A program made the position numbers and the translations under genes. Of a stretch of DNA of 64,000 bases, positions 47,411 through 56,044 are shown in pieces. The stretch is taken from positions 1 to 64,000 of the forward strand of contig JAKVKY010000003.1 in assembly GCA_022484685.1 (NCBI GenBank), read 5' to 3'. The notes beneath the pieces were generated by a model. The model worked only from the letters and a program-made list of their open reading frames with translations. It made no database searches and was not told the DNA's origin. How positions within the stretch are numbered: the stretch's first letter is position 1; each line of letters begins with the position of its first letter. Source of the stretch: Acidaminococcaceae bacterium (lineage in GTDB: Bacteria > Bacillota > Negativicutes > Acidaminococcales > Acidaminococcaceae).

Positions 47411-49147
47411 TTATTCAGCCCACAAGGAACTCATGGCAAAAACATCCACATCTACCAGTCCCTTATCCGTCAATTTCAGATGCGGAATTACCGGCAGTGC
47501 AAGGAAGGACAACTGCATGAAGGCATTCATACTCTCCGGCACACCCAGTTCCCGGCTCCAATACTGCAGTTCTTTCAACTGAGAAAGCACTTCATCCGAC
47601 GGGCAGGCGCTCATTAAGCCTGCCACCGGCAGAGGCAACAGCGCCCGTACCTTGCCGCCTTCCGCCACCACCAGACCGCCACCGGCATCCACCAGAGCAT
47701 TTGCCGCTACCAGCATATCCTCATCGTTAGTCCCCACAATAATCAGATTATGACTATCGTGAGCAACCGTAGAAGCCAGCGCTCCCCGGTGGAGCTTAAA
47801 GCCTTGCACGAAACCCAGGCCAATATTACCTGTCGCGTGATGGCGCTCACATACGGCCAGTTTCAAAATATCCCGCCCGGTATCACTAACAGCAACTCCA
47901 TCTTCTACTTTAGGCTCTACGGTCCGCTTTTCAGTTACCAGTTTGTCTTCGTTAACTACCATGACATAAACTTTTTTACCGGTAGCCGTGATCTTAAAGG
48001 ACGCAGCCGTTAACGGCTGCAGATGCATAGAGTCCGTAGGGATATCGGAAACCGGCGCACTCTCCCAGAGGAGCTGCCGATCCTTGACCAGAATTTGTCC
48101 ATCCTTGCAGACTAACTCCGGTTCAAAGGTGGTCAGATCCTTAAAAATATTAATATCGGCCTTATAGCCTGGTGCCAGGGCGCCTAAGTCATACTGACGA
48201 AAATGTTCCGCCGCATTTAGGGTCGCCATGGTCAAAAGCTGCTCCACCGGATAACCATGAATAACACCAGCTTCAATCAGATAATTAATACTACCCTCGC
48301 TAATTAAATCATCCAGATGCCGGTCATCTGTGGCCAGACAGCAGCGCCGGCAGTTTTTATCATGTACTAGCGGCAGCAGGTCCAGCAGGTTATGCGCTGA
48401 AGAACCTTCCCGCAGAAAAACATACATCCCCCGAGCCAATTTCTCTTTAGCTTCCTCCAGGGTTACCGCCTCGTGTTCCGAGCTGATACCTGCAGTGAGG
48501 TAAGCATTAAGCTGCTTGCCGGCAAGTCCCGGAGCATGACCATCCACCAAGGGTTTACCAGGCAAAGATAACTTTTCCAGGACCTCCGGAATGCCGTTAA
48601 CTACTCCGGGATAGTTCATCATTTCACCCAGGCCTACCAAACGCGGATTGTCCAGTAAGGTTTGCAAATCTGCTGCCTTCAGGGTTGCACCGCTGGTTTC
48701 CATCCCGGTAGCCGGTACACAACTAGGCGCTAAGAAATAGACGTCCAGAGGTAAATCCTCCGTTTCATGCAACATGAACCGGAGTCCATCCAGCCCCAGC
48801 ACATTAGCAATCTCATGCGGGTCAGCAAAAATACCGGTGACACCGTTTAAAAGCAGGACCTTGGCTAGTTCCCGGGGTGCCAGCATCGTGCTTTCAATAT
48901 GCATATGCGCATCCAGGAAACCCGGCGTGAGATAACAGCCGCTCACATCGTATTCCTGAATGCCGCGATAATCTTTGCCCACACCTACAATAGTTGTACC
49001 ACTGATAGCCAGGTCCGCCTGTTCCCAGGAACCAGTGAAAACATTAAAAACCTGTCCGCCCTTAAACACCAGATCAGCTATATGTCTGCCGGCACCTACA
49101 GCAATTTTCTCTGCCAGGTCCACATCCGGTAAAACTTTGGTCGTCAT
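47411..49147 (-). CDS. ade: Adenine deaminase
   Basis: This 578-residue amidohydrolase converts adenine to hypoxanthine and ammonia. Metal-binding DAHMHIES is near 78-85, followed by ADPHEIANVLG, a VDGHAPGL motif, SSEHEAVT and TDDRH with the catalytic Asp; the C-terminal domain has VAHDSHNLIIVGTN, typical of Ade rather than other amidohydrolases. AAGGAG precedes the ATG. It lies 17 nt after the exported lyase-like gene, in the same operon. With the nucleoside importer elsewhere in the window it suggests purine salvage or use. Confidence 0.94.
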   Translation of the reverse strand: MTTKVLPDVDLAEKIAVGAGRHIADLVFKGGQVFNVFTGSWEQADLAISGTTIVGVGKDYRGIQEYDVSGCYLTPGFLDAHMHIESTMLAPRELAKVLLLNGVTGIFADPHEIANVLGLDGLRFMLHETEDLPLDVYFLAPSCVPATGMETSGATLKAADLQTLLDNPRLVGLGEMMNYPGVVNGIPEVLEKLSLPGKPLVDGHAPGLAGKQLNAYLTAGISSEHEAVTLEEAKEKLARGMYVFLREGSSAHNLLDLLPLVHDKNCRRCCLATDDRHLDDLISEGSINYLIEAGVIHGYPVEQLLTMATLNAAEHFRQYDLGALAPGYKADINIFKDLTTFEPELVCKDGQILVKDRQLLWESAPVSDIPTDSMHLQPLTAASFKITATGKKVYVMVVNEDKLVTEKRTVEPKVEDGVAVSDTGRDILKLAVCERHHATGNIGLGFVQGFKLHRGALASTVAHDSHNLIIVGTNDEDMLVAANALVDAGGGLVVAEGGKVRALLPLPVAGLMSACPSDEVLSQLKELQYWSRELGVPESMNAFMQLSFLALPVIPHLKLTDKGLVDVDVFAMSSLWAE

Positions 49148-49164
49148 GATAAGCTCCTTGTCCT

Positions 49165-50676
49165 TTACTGTCTCAGTTTCTCGAAATCCTGATTTAATTT
49201 ATTATTGGCCGCAGCCAGTTGCGCCCGTTTATCCTGTACCCATTTCCGGTTCAGCGTAACTTTTTCCCTTCCGGTTGCCAGCATCTTGGTCATCTCCGCC
49301 GGCTGGGGACCGCCCTTGACCGCCCGGTTCTTCACAATGCTTACAGGGTCCAAGGTGGACTTAAACTCAGCTTCGCTCATAGGCAGCACCGCCGGGATTG
49401 CCTTATCTCCAGAAGCCGCCACGGTCTCTCTGTAAATCCGCTGGACCTCGGTATACGGAAAAGTCAGGGGCGTCAAGCCATGCAACCTGGCGTAGCCTAC
49501 AATTTCCGAATTTACGTGGTGACCGATGCGGAAAGGCACCTTATATTTGCGCATGAGAACATCAGCCACTTCCTGGCTGGCGCTCCAATCCAGGTTCAGT
49601 TCTTCTAAGGCCCGCTGCGGATTAATCTGCAGGGCCCGTAAACATTTATCAAAATTCTGGAGGACTTTATCCGTATCCCGGAGCATCTTATTCATTTCAC
49701 TGCTACGGGCATCCGCCATTCCGGGAGGCACGTTGTGGGCCCTGAAAATAGAGCCGACGGCACTGCCAAGAACTGTGCTGGCCTCGGTACGGGTCCGGTT
49801 TAAAATTCCCGGATTACGTTTCTGCGGCATAGCACTACTTACGTACGTATTTTCGCCGCCTTCCTTGAGCAGGATCCAGGGACGGGGCTGCGCATATTGC
49901 TGCATCACGTCTTCCACAAAACCGCCCACATGTAAGGCCAGGCTGGTAACCACAGCGCTGCTTTCGGCCGCATTATCATAAGTGTAAACCTGACCGGCAT
50001 CATAAGTATTATAAGCCAGACCATCAAAGCCCAGATAAGCAGCCATCCGGTCCCGGTTCAGCGGCCAGCTGGTACCGTTTAAAACCGTGGCTCCCATCGG
50101 CGAAAGATTAAGCCGCGCATAATATTGCTGTACCCTCTCCATATCACGGCTAAAACCAGCGGCATAAGCCAGCAGATAATGACCATAGCTGTTAGGTTGT
50201 GCCACCACGCCGTTCGTATAATTAGGCACAATCGTATCTTTATGTTTTTCGGCCAGGTTAACTAAAGTTCCCTGCACCGCATTCAAAGAATCTGCCAGAT
50301 TCAGCAAGTCTTCCCGCAAGAGGATGCGCCCCGTAGTAGCCAGCATATCCTGGCTGCTGCGGCCGGCATGAATCATCGTAATTTCCGGACCGCCGGCTTG
50401 AATAAGCAGCGGTTCAAAAGTAATCACGTTTTGGGGCCGGTAAGCACCGGGACGTTCACCCTCTACCAGGACCTGGTGAATGGCCGCAGCAAAACGACGA
50501 CCCTGGTCCGCAGTTAAAAGTCCCTGGTCTGTGTTAATTACATCTGTAGCTTTATTAATCTGACCCAGCCAGTAAAAATTATCATGCAGGGGTGAACTAG
50601 CGACTGCTGCCGGCGCCATTGTCCCCACACAGCCTAATAAAGCCAGGCTTAACAGCAGTACTGTAGATTTGCGCAT
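49165..50676 (-). CDS. Exported argininosuccinate-lyase-like protein (fumarase/aspartase superfamily)
   Basis: This 503-residue protein has a signal peptide: basic MRK, a hydrophobic core, then LLGC near 13-16 (imperfect lipobox) or AVA-SS near 24-28 as cleavage sites. The mature part follows the argininosuccinate lyase pattern: IHAGRSSQD (102-110, for HTARSRND), AQPNSYGHYLLAY (159-171) and SSAMPQKRNPG (280-290) with the mobile-loop catalytic Ser. However, where argininosuccinate lyase has YTH, this protein has YTN (153-155), so the usual catalytic His is replaced by Asn. Cytoplasmic lyases are not exported. The substrate is unknown. ATG at 50674-50676 follows AAGGAGG; it is cotranscribed with ade. 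Confidence 0.82.
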   Translation of the reverse strand: MRKSTVLLLSLALLGCVGTMAPAAVASSPLHDNFYWLGQINKATDVINTDQGLLTADQGRRFAAAIHQVLVEGERPGAYRPQNVITFEPLLIQAGGPEITMIHAGRSSQDMLATTGRILLREDLLNLADSLNAVQGTLVNLAEKHKDTIVPNYTNGVVAQPNSYGHYLLAYAAGFSRDMERVQQYYARLNLSPMGATVLNGTSWPLNRDRMAAYLGFDGLAYNTYDAGQVYTYDNAAESSAVVTSLALHVGGFVEDVMQQYAQPRPWILLKEGGENTYVSSAMPQKRNPGILNRTRTEASTVLGSAVGSIFRAHNVPPGMADARSSEMNKMLRDTDKVLQNFDKCLRALQINPQRALEELNLDWSASQEVADVLMRKYKVPFRIGHHVNSEIVGYARLHGLTPLTFPYTEVQRIYRETVAASGDKAIPAVLPMSEAEFKSTLDPVSIVKNRAVKGGPQPAEMTKMLATGREKVTLNRKWVQDKRAQLAAANNKLNQDFEKLRQ

Positions 50677-50714
50677 ACTGGTGTCCTCCTTAAGATCTTG
50701 TTTCAATATAGTTT

Positions 50715-50723
50715 ATTATACCA
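50715..50723 (-). promoter_or_regulatory. Extended -10 promoter of the lyase-ade operon
   Basis: TGGTATAAT on the minus strand has an extended -10 and perfect -10 box. ACCAT-AA-ATGGT, a small inverted repeat, overlaps its upstream edge and could be an operator. No good -35 is seen. Confidence 0.5.
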
Positions 50724-50772
50724 TAAATGGTCTAAAAAGTTTTTTGCATAGTAGCAGTCGCAAACTACGCCT

Positions 50773-50811
50773 AAAAAAAGAACGAGCCGCCCCTCAAAGG
50801 TGACTCGTTCT
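50773..50811 (-). terminator. Terminator of sucCD
   Basis: AGAACGAG (50779-50786) pairs with CTCGTTCT (50804-50811), with further pairing inside, and is followed by seven T on the minus strand (50773-50779). Confidence 0.85.
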
Positions 50812-50832
50812 CGCTTCAATTAACTTTATTTT

Positions 50833-51738
50833 TTAGCAGGTATGACACTTTTCAAACAGGCCCGCTTTCTTCAGAACGCTGACCATAGTAGCACCAATGT
50901 CGGCTACAGTGTCGGCAACTTCAATACCGGCAGCATTTAAGGCCTTGATCTTATCAGCAGCCGTACCCTTGCCACCGCTGATAATAGCACCAGCATGACC
51001 CATACGTTTGCCGGGAGGTGCCTGACGGCCGGCGATAAAGGCAACCACCGGTTTCTTGGTGTTAGCCTTAATCCATTTAGCTGCGTCTTCCTCAGCCGTA
51101 CCACCAATCTCGCCAATCATAACCATGGCGTAGGTATCCGGATCTTTATTAAAAGCCTCCAGGACTTCGATAAAGTCCAGGCCCTTAACAGGATCGCCAC
51201 CCAAACCTACGCAGGTGGTCTGGCCTAAACCGGCCAGGGTTAACTGATAAGTTGCTTCATAAGTCAAGGTACCGCTGCGGCTGATAACGCCTACATGACC
51301 TTTCTTATGAATATAAGTAGGTAGCAGGCCTAAACGACATTCATCCACGGTCAGGATACCGGGGCAGTTAGGTCCGATCAACTTGGTCTTCTTGCCTTTC
51401 ATAAAGGCACGTACCTTCACCATGTCCAATACCGGAATATGTTCCGTGATGCAGACTACCAGATCCAGGTTAGCTGCTACGGCCTCGCAGATAGAATCTG
51501 CCGCGAAACGAGCCGGTACATAAATAACAGAGGCATTGGCACCCGTAGCATTTACCGCATCCTGCACCGTATTAAAAACGGGAATCCTGCCTAAAACAAT
51601 CTCGCCGCCATGACCGGGAGTTACACCGGCCACAATATTGGTACCGTAATCTAAGGCAATCTTGGTATGGAAAGAAGCTTGATGTCCCGTGATACCTTGT
51701 ACGACAACTCTCGTATTTTTGTTAATATAGATAGACAT
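50833..51738 (-). CDS. sucD: Succinate-CoA ligase, alpha subunit
   Basis: This 301-residue subunit has an N-terminal CoA-binding Rossmann domain ([28 protein letters not shown], about residues 15-42) and a ligase domain with [14 protein letters not shown], whose His is phosphorylated in the reaction. With SucC it interconverts succinate and succinyl-CoA with nucleotide triphosphate. It begins 2 nt after sucC ends. In this organism it could activate succinate for the mutase or recover ATP from succinyl-CoA. Confidence 0.96.
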   Translation of the reverse strand: MSIYINKNTRVVVQGITGHQASFHTKIALDYGTNIVAGVTPGHGGEIVLGRIPVFNTVQDAVNATGANASVIYVPARFAADSICEAVAANLDLVVCITEHIPVLDMVKVRAFMKGKKTKLIGPNCPGILTVDECRLGLLPTYIHKKGHVGVISRSGTLTYEATYQLTLAGLGQTTCVGLGGDPVKGLDFIEVLEAFNKDPDTYAMVMIGEIGGTAEEDAAKWIKANTKKPVVAFIAGRQAPPGKRMGHAGAIISGGKGTAADKIKALNAAGIEVADTVADIGATMVSVLKKAGLFEKCHTC

Positions 51739-51740
51739 GA

Positions 51741-52940
51741 TTACGCCCCCTTCCCGGATTTACCGGCCGCTTTATGTTTAGCTGCCAGTTCCACCGCCAG
51801 CTTAGCGCCATCGGTCATATGGGGCGCCATGTATACCTGAGGCACCTTAGCTTCTGCCAGGATGGCCCGGCCCTGTTCTACGTTCGTACCGTCCAGACGG
51901 GCGATAACAGGAACTTTCAGACCTACAACCTTGGCTGCTTCCACGATACCACCGGCAATGACATCGCACTTGTTGATGCCGCCGAAAATATTTACGAAAA
52001 TACTATGCACCTGATCATCAGACTGCATGATACGGAAAGCTTCTGCAATTTTTTCCACGGTGCTGTCGCCGCCGACATCCAGGAAGTTAGCAGGTTCGCC
52101 GCCATAAAATTTAATAATATCCACCGTAGCCATAGCCAGACCGGCGCCGTTAACCATGCAGGCCACATCGCCACCCAGATTAACATAACTCAGGGAAGCT
52201 TTCGCCGCGGCGCTCTCCTTGGGATCTTCTTCGCTTTCATCCCGCAGGGCCACGATATCCGGATGACGGAACAGGGCGCTGTCGTCAAAATTCAACTTAG
52301 CATCCAGGGCGACAACCGTATTTTCTTTCGTTACCACCATCGGGTTAATCTCAGCCAGAGAACAATCCTTTTCCACAAATACCGTATATAATTTTTCCAT
52401 CAGGTCCATGGCTTTATTCAGGACTTCCTTTTTGAAACCCATCCTGTAAGCCAGCTTTTTAGCCTGGAAAGGCATCAAGCCCGTTGCCGGATCGATATAT
52501 TCCGTGAAGATACGGTCAGGCATCTCAGCAGCAACTTTTTCAATTTCCATACCGCCTTCAGCGCTGCCCATCATAACCACCTGTGCTGTCTTACGGTCAA
52601 TGACAAAGCTCAGATAATATTCTTTTTCAATATCGGAGCCTTCTTCGATGAGCAGACGGTTAACTACCTTGCCTTCCGGTCCGGTCTGATGTGTTACCAG
52701 ACGTTTACCTAACAACTGGGAAGCAAAATACTTAACCTCATCAATGTTATGAGCCAGTTTCACTCCGCCAGCCTTACCACGGCCGCCGGCATAAATCTGC
52801 GCTTTGACTACGGCAACAGGAGTTCCTAAATCTTTAGCAATACGGGCAGCCTCTTCGGGGCTGAACGCCGGTTGTCCGTTGGGTACGTTAATCCCGTACC
52901 ATTTAAGGATCTGCTTACTTTGATACTCATGAATGTTCAT
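51741..52940 (-). CDS. sucC: Succinate-CoA ligase [ADP-forming], beta subunit
   Basis: This 399-residue subunit has an N-terminal ATP-grasp domain ([16 protein letters not shown], about 45-60; [12 protein letters not shown] for metal binding) and a C-terminal CoA-ligase domain with [28 protein letters not shown] and [16 protein letters not shown] follows GGAGGA. The transcript starts from a promoter about 185 nt upstream. Confidence 0.96.
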   Translation of the reverse strand: MNIHEYQSKQILKWYGINVPNGQPAFSPEEAARIAKDLGTPVAVVKAQIYAGGRGKAGGVKLAHNIDEVKYFASQLLGKRLVTHQTGPEGKVVNRLLIEEGSDIEKEYYLSFVIDRKTAQVVMMGSAEGGMEIEKVAAEMPDRIFTEYIDPATGLMPFQAKKLAYRMGFKKEVLNKAMDLMEKLYTVFVEKDCSLAEINPMVVTKENTVVALDAKLNFDDSALFRHPDIVALRDESEEDPKESAAAKASLSYVNLGGDVACMVNGAGLAMATVDIIKFYGGEPANFLDVGGDSTVEKIAEAFRIMQSDDQVHSIFVNIFGGINKCDVIAGGIVEAAKVVGLKVPVIARLDGTNVEQGRAILAEAKVPQVYMAPHMTDGAKLAVELAAKHKAAGKSGKGA

Positions 52941-53124
52941 ACAGTTCCTCCTCTCAAAAGCCTTGGATGAAAATTTTCACCCACAAAAGATACTGAGAAA
53001 ATATGAAAACGCCTCTAAAAATATTTAAACTGATCTTCTTTGATCAATTCAAGATTGAAATTATGTTTCTCAAACAATAGAACCAGAGAATATACTGAAG
53101 AAAGTACCCACTTCATTAACTTTT

Positions 53125-53153
53125 ATAGTATACAAAAAACTGTTTAATGTCAA
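53125..53153 (-). promoter_or_regulatory. Promoter of sucCD
   Basis: Perfect TTGACA (53148-53153) with TACTAT (53125-53130) at a 17-nt spacer; an alternative TATACT is 2 nt closer. The leader of about 175 nt (52941-53120) is A/T-rich and shows no gene or clear strong structure. The stretch 53154-53240 also holds nothing recognisable. Confidence 0.65.
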
Positions 53154-53240
53154 TACTTTAACTTGTTGTGGCTATCCTCTTTAAATACCGCACGTGGTTA
53201 AAAAATGTTCCAGCAAATAAAACTGACAGCTATACAAAAC

Positions 53241-53277
53241 AAAAAACCGCAAACAGCTTATCCAAGCCATTTGCGGT
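53241..53277 (-). terminator. Terminator of tRNA-Ala
   Basis: ACCGCAAA/TTTGCGGT stem (53246-53253 with 53270-53277), with inner pairing, is followed by TTTTTTGTTTTG on the minus strand. Confidence 0.85.
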
Positions 53278-53289
53278 CTGTATTAGAAG

Positions 53290-53365
53290 TGGTGGAGACG
53301 GTGAGACTTGAACTCATGACCTTCTGAATGCCATTCAGACGCTCTCCCAGCTGAGCTACGCCCCC
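53290..53365 (-). tRNA. tRNA-Ala (anticodon GGC)
   Basis: This 76-nt cloverleaf has an encoded CCA (complement 53290-53292). Acceptor GGGGGCG pairs with CGTCTCC (two G-U pairs), the D-arm reads AGCTCAGCTGGGAGAGC, the anticodon stem-loop TCTGA-ATGGCAT-TCAGA has GGC (complement 53330-53332), and the T-arm has GTTCAAGTC. Discriminator is A, as expected for alanine. Confidence 0.95.
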
Positions 53366-53385
53366 AAAACTTGCGTTATGTGAGT

Positions 53386-53415
53386 ATTATAAAGGAAGAA
53401 TCAGGGGTTTGTCAA
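53386..53415 (-). promoter_or_regulatory. Promoter of tRNA-Ala
   Basis: TTGACA (53410-53415), an 18-nt spacer and TATAAT (53386-53391) on the minus strand, about 20 nt before the tRNA. Confidence 0.8.
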
Positions 53416-53484
53416 TAAGAACTTAATTGTCTTTCCCGCTTACGCAGATCTATCTATGTAAATATAAGCATAAGCTAGCTTCTA

Positions 53485-54585
53485 CTATCTTGTCGAAGCC
53501 GGCATGCCTAAAGCTTGCTTCATTGCCTGTTTATTAATATACATGCGTTTATCTGCCTGGTCCATCAGCTGTTTAATATTAGCTCCGGGAAACTCGCTAC
53601 TCATGGCATGTCCTGCCGCAAAACTTATTTTTACACCTGCAGGTAAGTCCTTTTCTGCCTGAGCAGCATATCTGGCTAAACTTTGTAAAAATTCCCGGCA
53701 CGCCACGGCATCCATGCCGGTACCCACAGCCACAAATTCATCGCCGCCGCAGCGACCTGTAAAAATATGCGCCGGTGCCGCCTGTTTTAACGCCCCGGCA
53801 AACCCGGCAATTAATTTATCTCCGGCTTCGTGACCAAACTTATCGTTCGTAGGTTTTAAGTTATTTAAGTCAAACATAAAACAAGTAAGTAAAATATTGT
53901 CCGCGATCGGGTCAGGATTGAGCAACCGTTCCTTACAGGCACGGTTATTACTAAGACCCGTAGCCTGATCAAGATACGCCAGCGCGCTCAAAGCCGAGTT
54001 CTCCATATGCAGGTCGCGCATCTTCTTCAACTTCGTGGCATAAATAAAGCCCAGCATAATAAAGATTATCAGGTCCAGAACTTCCAGGGTCTTAATTTTC
54101 AGGACGATGGTATCGATATAATCCTCGGCGGCATCCGCCGTAGCATCTGCGAACTTATAATAAGTTTCACTGGCGGCATACAACTGTGGCAACAAATTTT
54201 TATCCTGACGGTAGGCATAAATTATTTTTTTCAGTTCCTGCCACTGTACCTGCTGCGCTGCTAAAAGTTCATTATAAGTATCATCATCTATCTGATGAAT
54301 GCCTAAATTACCTTTGCCGCTCCGTAGTTCTGTCATGATGGCATCCAACTGCCCCATTAACTGGTCGTCCCTGTAACCGGCGATTTCGTTCTTCACCAGC
54401 CTTTGCGAACCACCCCTAAGCCGACCGGCATAGTTAATCAAGCTGCCGTTACCCTGGATTAAGTTAACATTCAAAATCAGGAATAAAGTTAAGATAGCCA
54501 GGACGCAAACTAAAACCATCCTGATCACATCCTGCTTATTATCTTTTCCCTGGTTCAGAATCTCTTGCCGGTCATCATTATTCAT
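53485..54585 (-). CDS. Membrane-bound diguanylate cyclase with PilJ-like sensor region
   Basis: This 366-residue protein has TM1 (about 22-42), an extracytoplasmic helical region (43-167), TM2 (about 168-184) and a cytoplasmic GGDEF domain (about 200-355). The catalytic loop is an intact GGDEF (280-284), so it should make c-di-GMP from two GTP. The inhibitory RxxD site expected just before it is absent. The periplasmic part begins INYAGRLRGGSQRL, resembling the PilJ/nitrate-sensor type helical bundle. It is divergent from a channel-like gene 234 nt away. The signal sensed is unknown. Confidence 0.88.
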   Translation of the reverse strand: MNNDDRQEILNQGKDNKQDVIRMVLVCVLAILTLFLILNVNLIQGNGSLINYAGRLRGGSQRLVKNEIAGYRDDQLMGQLDAIMTELRSGKGNLGIHQIDDDTYNELLAAQQVQWQELKKIIYAYRQDKNLLPQLYAASETYYKFADATADAAEDYIDTIVLKIKTLEVLDLIIFIMLGFIYATKLKKMRDLHMENSALSALAYLDQATGLSNNRACKERLLNPDPIADNILLTCFMFDLNNLKPTNDKFGHEAGDKLIAGFAGALKQAAPAHIFTGRCGGDEFVAVGTGMDAVACREFLQSLARYAAQAEKDLPAGVKISFAAGHAMSSEFPGANIKQLMDQADKRMYINKQAMKQALGMPASTR

Positions 54586-54608
54586 GCCTGCACCACCCCA
54601 TAGTAGAT

Positions 54609-54637
54609 ATTTTACCCTAAATCAGGCTAAGGAACAA
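54609..54637 (-). promoter_or_regulatory. Promoter of the diguanylate cyclase gene
   Basis: TTGTTC (54632-54637), a 17-nt spacer and TAAAAT (54609-54614) on the minus strand, about 25 nt upstream of the start codon. Confidence 0.6.
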
Positions 54638-54713
54638 CTGTTAAAGCCAGAAAATTTAATTCCTTGGATTATTTAATTTTAATTGTTATTATTATAAAAT
54701 TTTTAATTGCTGG

Positions 54714-54742
54714 TTGCACACCTGCGCCAAAAGTTTTAAAAT
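54714..54742 (+). promoter_or_regulatory. Promoter of the channel-like gene
   Basis: TTGCAC (54714-54719), a 17-nt spacer and TAAAAT (54737-54742) on the plus strand, about 80 nt upstream of the ATG. The stretch between the two divergent promoters (54640-54710) is very A/T-rich. Confidence 0.6.
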
Positions 54743-54819
54743 AAATTTAATAAAGCTTAAGGAACTTATTCATACTTCTGCTTTCCAGTCATAGAAAATC
54801 TATTTTGAGGAGCGATACC

Positions 54820-55950
54820 ATGAAAGAATTATTTCTACCTTTCTTTGCTAAATTAACGGAAGCCCAGCGCACTAACATTAAAAATATCGCCTTATTATTT
54901 ACCGTCATCTGCTGCGTTATCCTTGGCTATTTTTCCTACATGCTTGATACCGATATCAGCCATAGCGAAAGTTCCTGGAAAAGAAAGATGAACACCGAGC
55001 CCCAGGTTGCTGCCGATCTGCAGGTAGTCAGTAAAGATGCTACCAAGGTTTTATGCGGTACTTATGTGGAGGGCATTCATGATATCGATATGGCTCACGG
55101 TGGTTACTGGGTCAACTTTATGACCTGGTTCCGCTGGGATGGCGATGAAATTCAGGATATGGCCGACCATTTTCGTATTTACCGCGGCGTTATCAAGCAA
55201 AAAAGCGTCGTTAAAAGTTATAAATCCGGCAATACCCATTACCAGTTAGTCCGCCTGGAAGCCATTGTGGATAAAAGTTTTGCTACCAAACGTTTCCCTC
55301 TGGACGGTCAGCAGTTTGTCTTTTATCTGGAGCCTTTTTACACGGCCAAGCGCGTGGTCCTGGTTGCCGATACTAAGGAAAGCAATGTGAACCGCAATCT
55401 GGATATTGACGGTTACCGTTTTGAAAATAGTATGGTCAGTACCTTTGCTTATGAATATCGGAATACCCGGGGAGACGTGGAACTGGAAAAGTCCACGGAT
55501 AAAAATATCGTGACCGAACTGGCCACGGGGGTCCGGGTAAAACGCGATGGATTTGGTCTATACGCTAAATGTTTTATCGCACTTTATGGTTGCATCATTT
55601 GGGCTCTGCTCACGCTCTTCATTAATATTTACCATCACGTCGACCCCCTGGAAATGATTCCGGAAGCACTGTTCGGCTGCGTAGCCAATATCATGGTCGG
55701 TGCCAGCCTGCTGCCCGAAGCTCTGGATATGGGCCTTTTGGAATATGTAAATATCTGGGGCATCCTCACCATCCTGACCGCCACCGTGGTCATCATTAAT
55801 GTCAATGCTATCCGTCATCGTGAGGCTTTGCCGGATGGTACCTGTTATTATGCCGCTTCTTTTGGTCGCGTGATGTTCTACCTCATCACCTTATTTGCGA
55901 TCGTTGGTAACCTGCTGTTGCCTTTAATAGCCTATAATCGTCAGTTCTAA
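54820..55950 (+). CDS. Putative pentameric ligand-gated ion channel-like membrane protein
   Basis: This 376-residue protein has one N-terminal helix (about 23-41), an extracytoplasmic beta-rich region (about 45-245) and four C-terminal helices (about 248-270, 277-298, 308-330, 349-371). The pattern is that of Cys-loop/pLGIC channels with an added N-terminal anchor. The outer domain carries WVNFMTWFRW (97-106) and, in the Cys-loop position, FPLDGQQFVFYLEPF (159-173), close to the FPFDxQQFV-x-LEPF of the bacterial channel ELIC as I recall it. The first helix of the pore part lacks the usual preceding Pro. ATG at 54820 follows GAGGAG; a TTG five codons earlier is less likely. It could instead be an unrelated membrane protein with a similar layout. 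Confidence 0.55.
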   Translation: MKELFLPFFAKLTEAQRTNIKNIALLFTVICCVILGYFSYMLDTDISHSESSWKRKMNTEPQVAADLQVVSKDATKVLCGTYVEGIHDIDMAHGGYWVNFMTWFRWDGDEIQDMADHFRIYRGVIKQKSVVKSYKSGNTHYQLVRLEAIVDKSFATKRFPLDGQQFVFYLEPFYTAKRVVLVADTKESNVNRNLDIDGYRFENSMVSTFAYEYRNTRGDVELEKSTDKNIVTELATGVRVKRDGFGLYAKCFIALYGCIIWALLTLFINIYHHVDPLEMIPEALFGCVANIMVGASLLPEALDMGLLEYVNIWGILTILTATVVIINVNAIRHREALPDGTCYYAASFGRVMFYLITLFAIVGNLLLPLIAYNRQF

Positions 55951-55997
55951 AATTAATTTTCTTCCTAAAGACAAAACACCCGGTGACTAAACGGACA

Positions 55998-56030
55998 AAG
56001 GTCCTGCTAACAGTCAGTTAGCAGGACCTT
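55998..56030. terminator. Bidirectional terminator between the channel-like gene and hisIE
   Basis: A 14-bp perfect stem (55998-56011 with 56017-56030, 5-nt loop) is followed by TTATTTTAATT on the plus strand and TGTCCGTTT on the minus strand. It ends the channel-like gene and probably the his operon. Confidence 0.85.
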
Positions 56031-56044
56031 TTATTTTAATTCTC

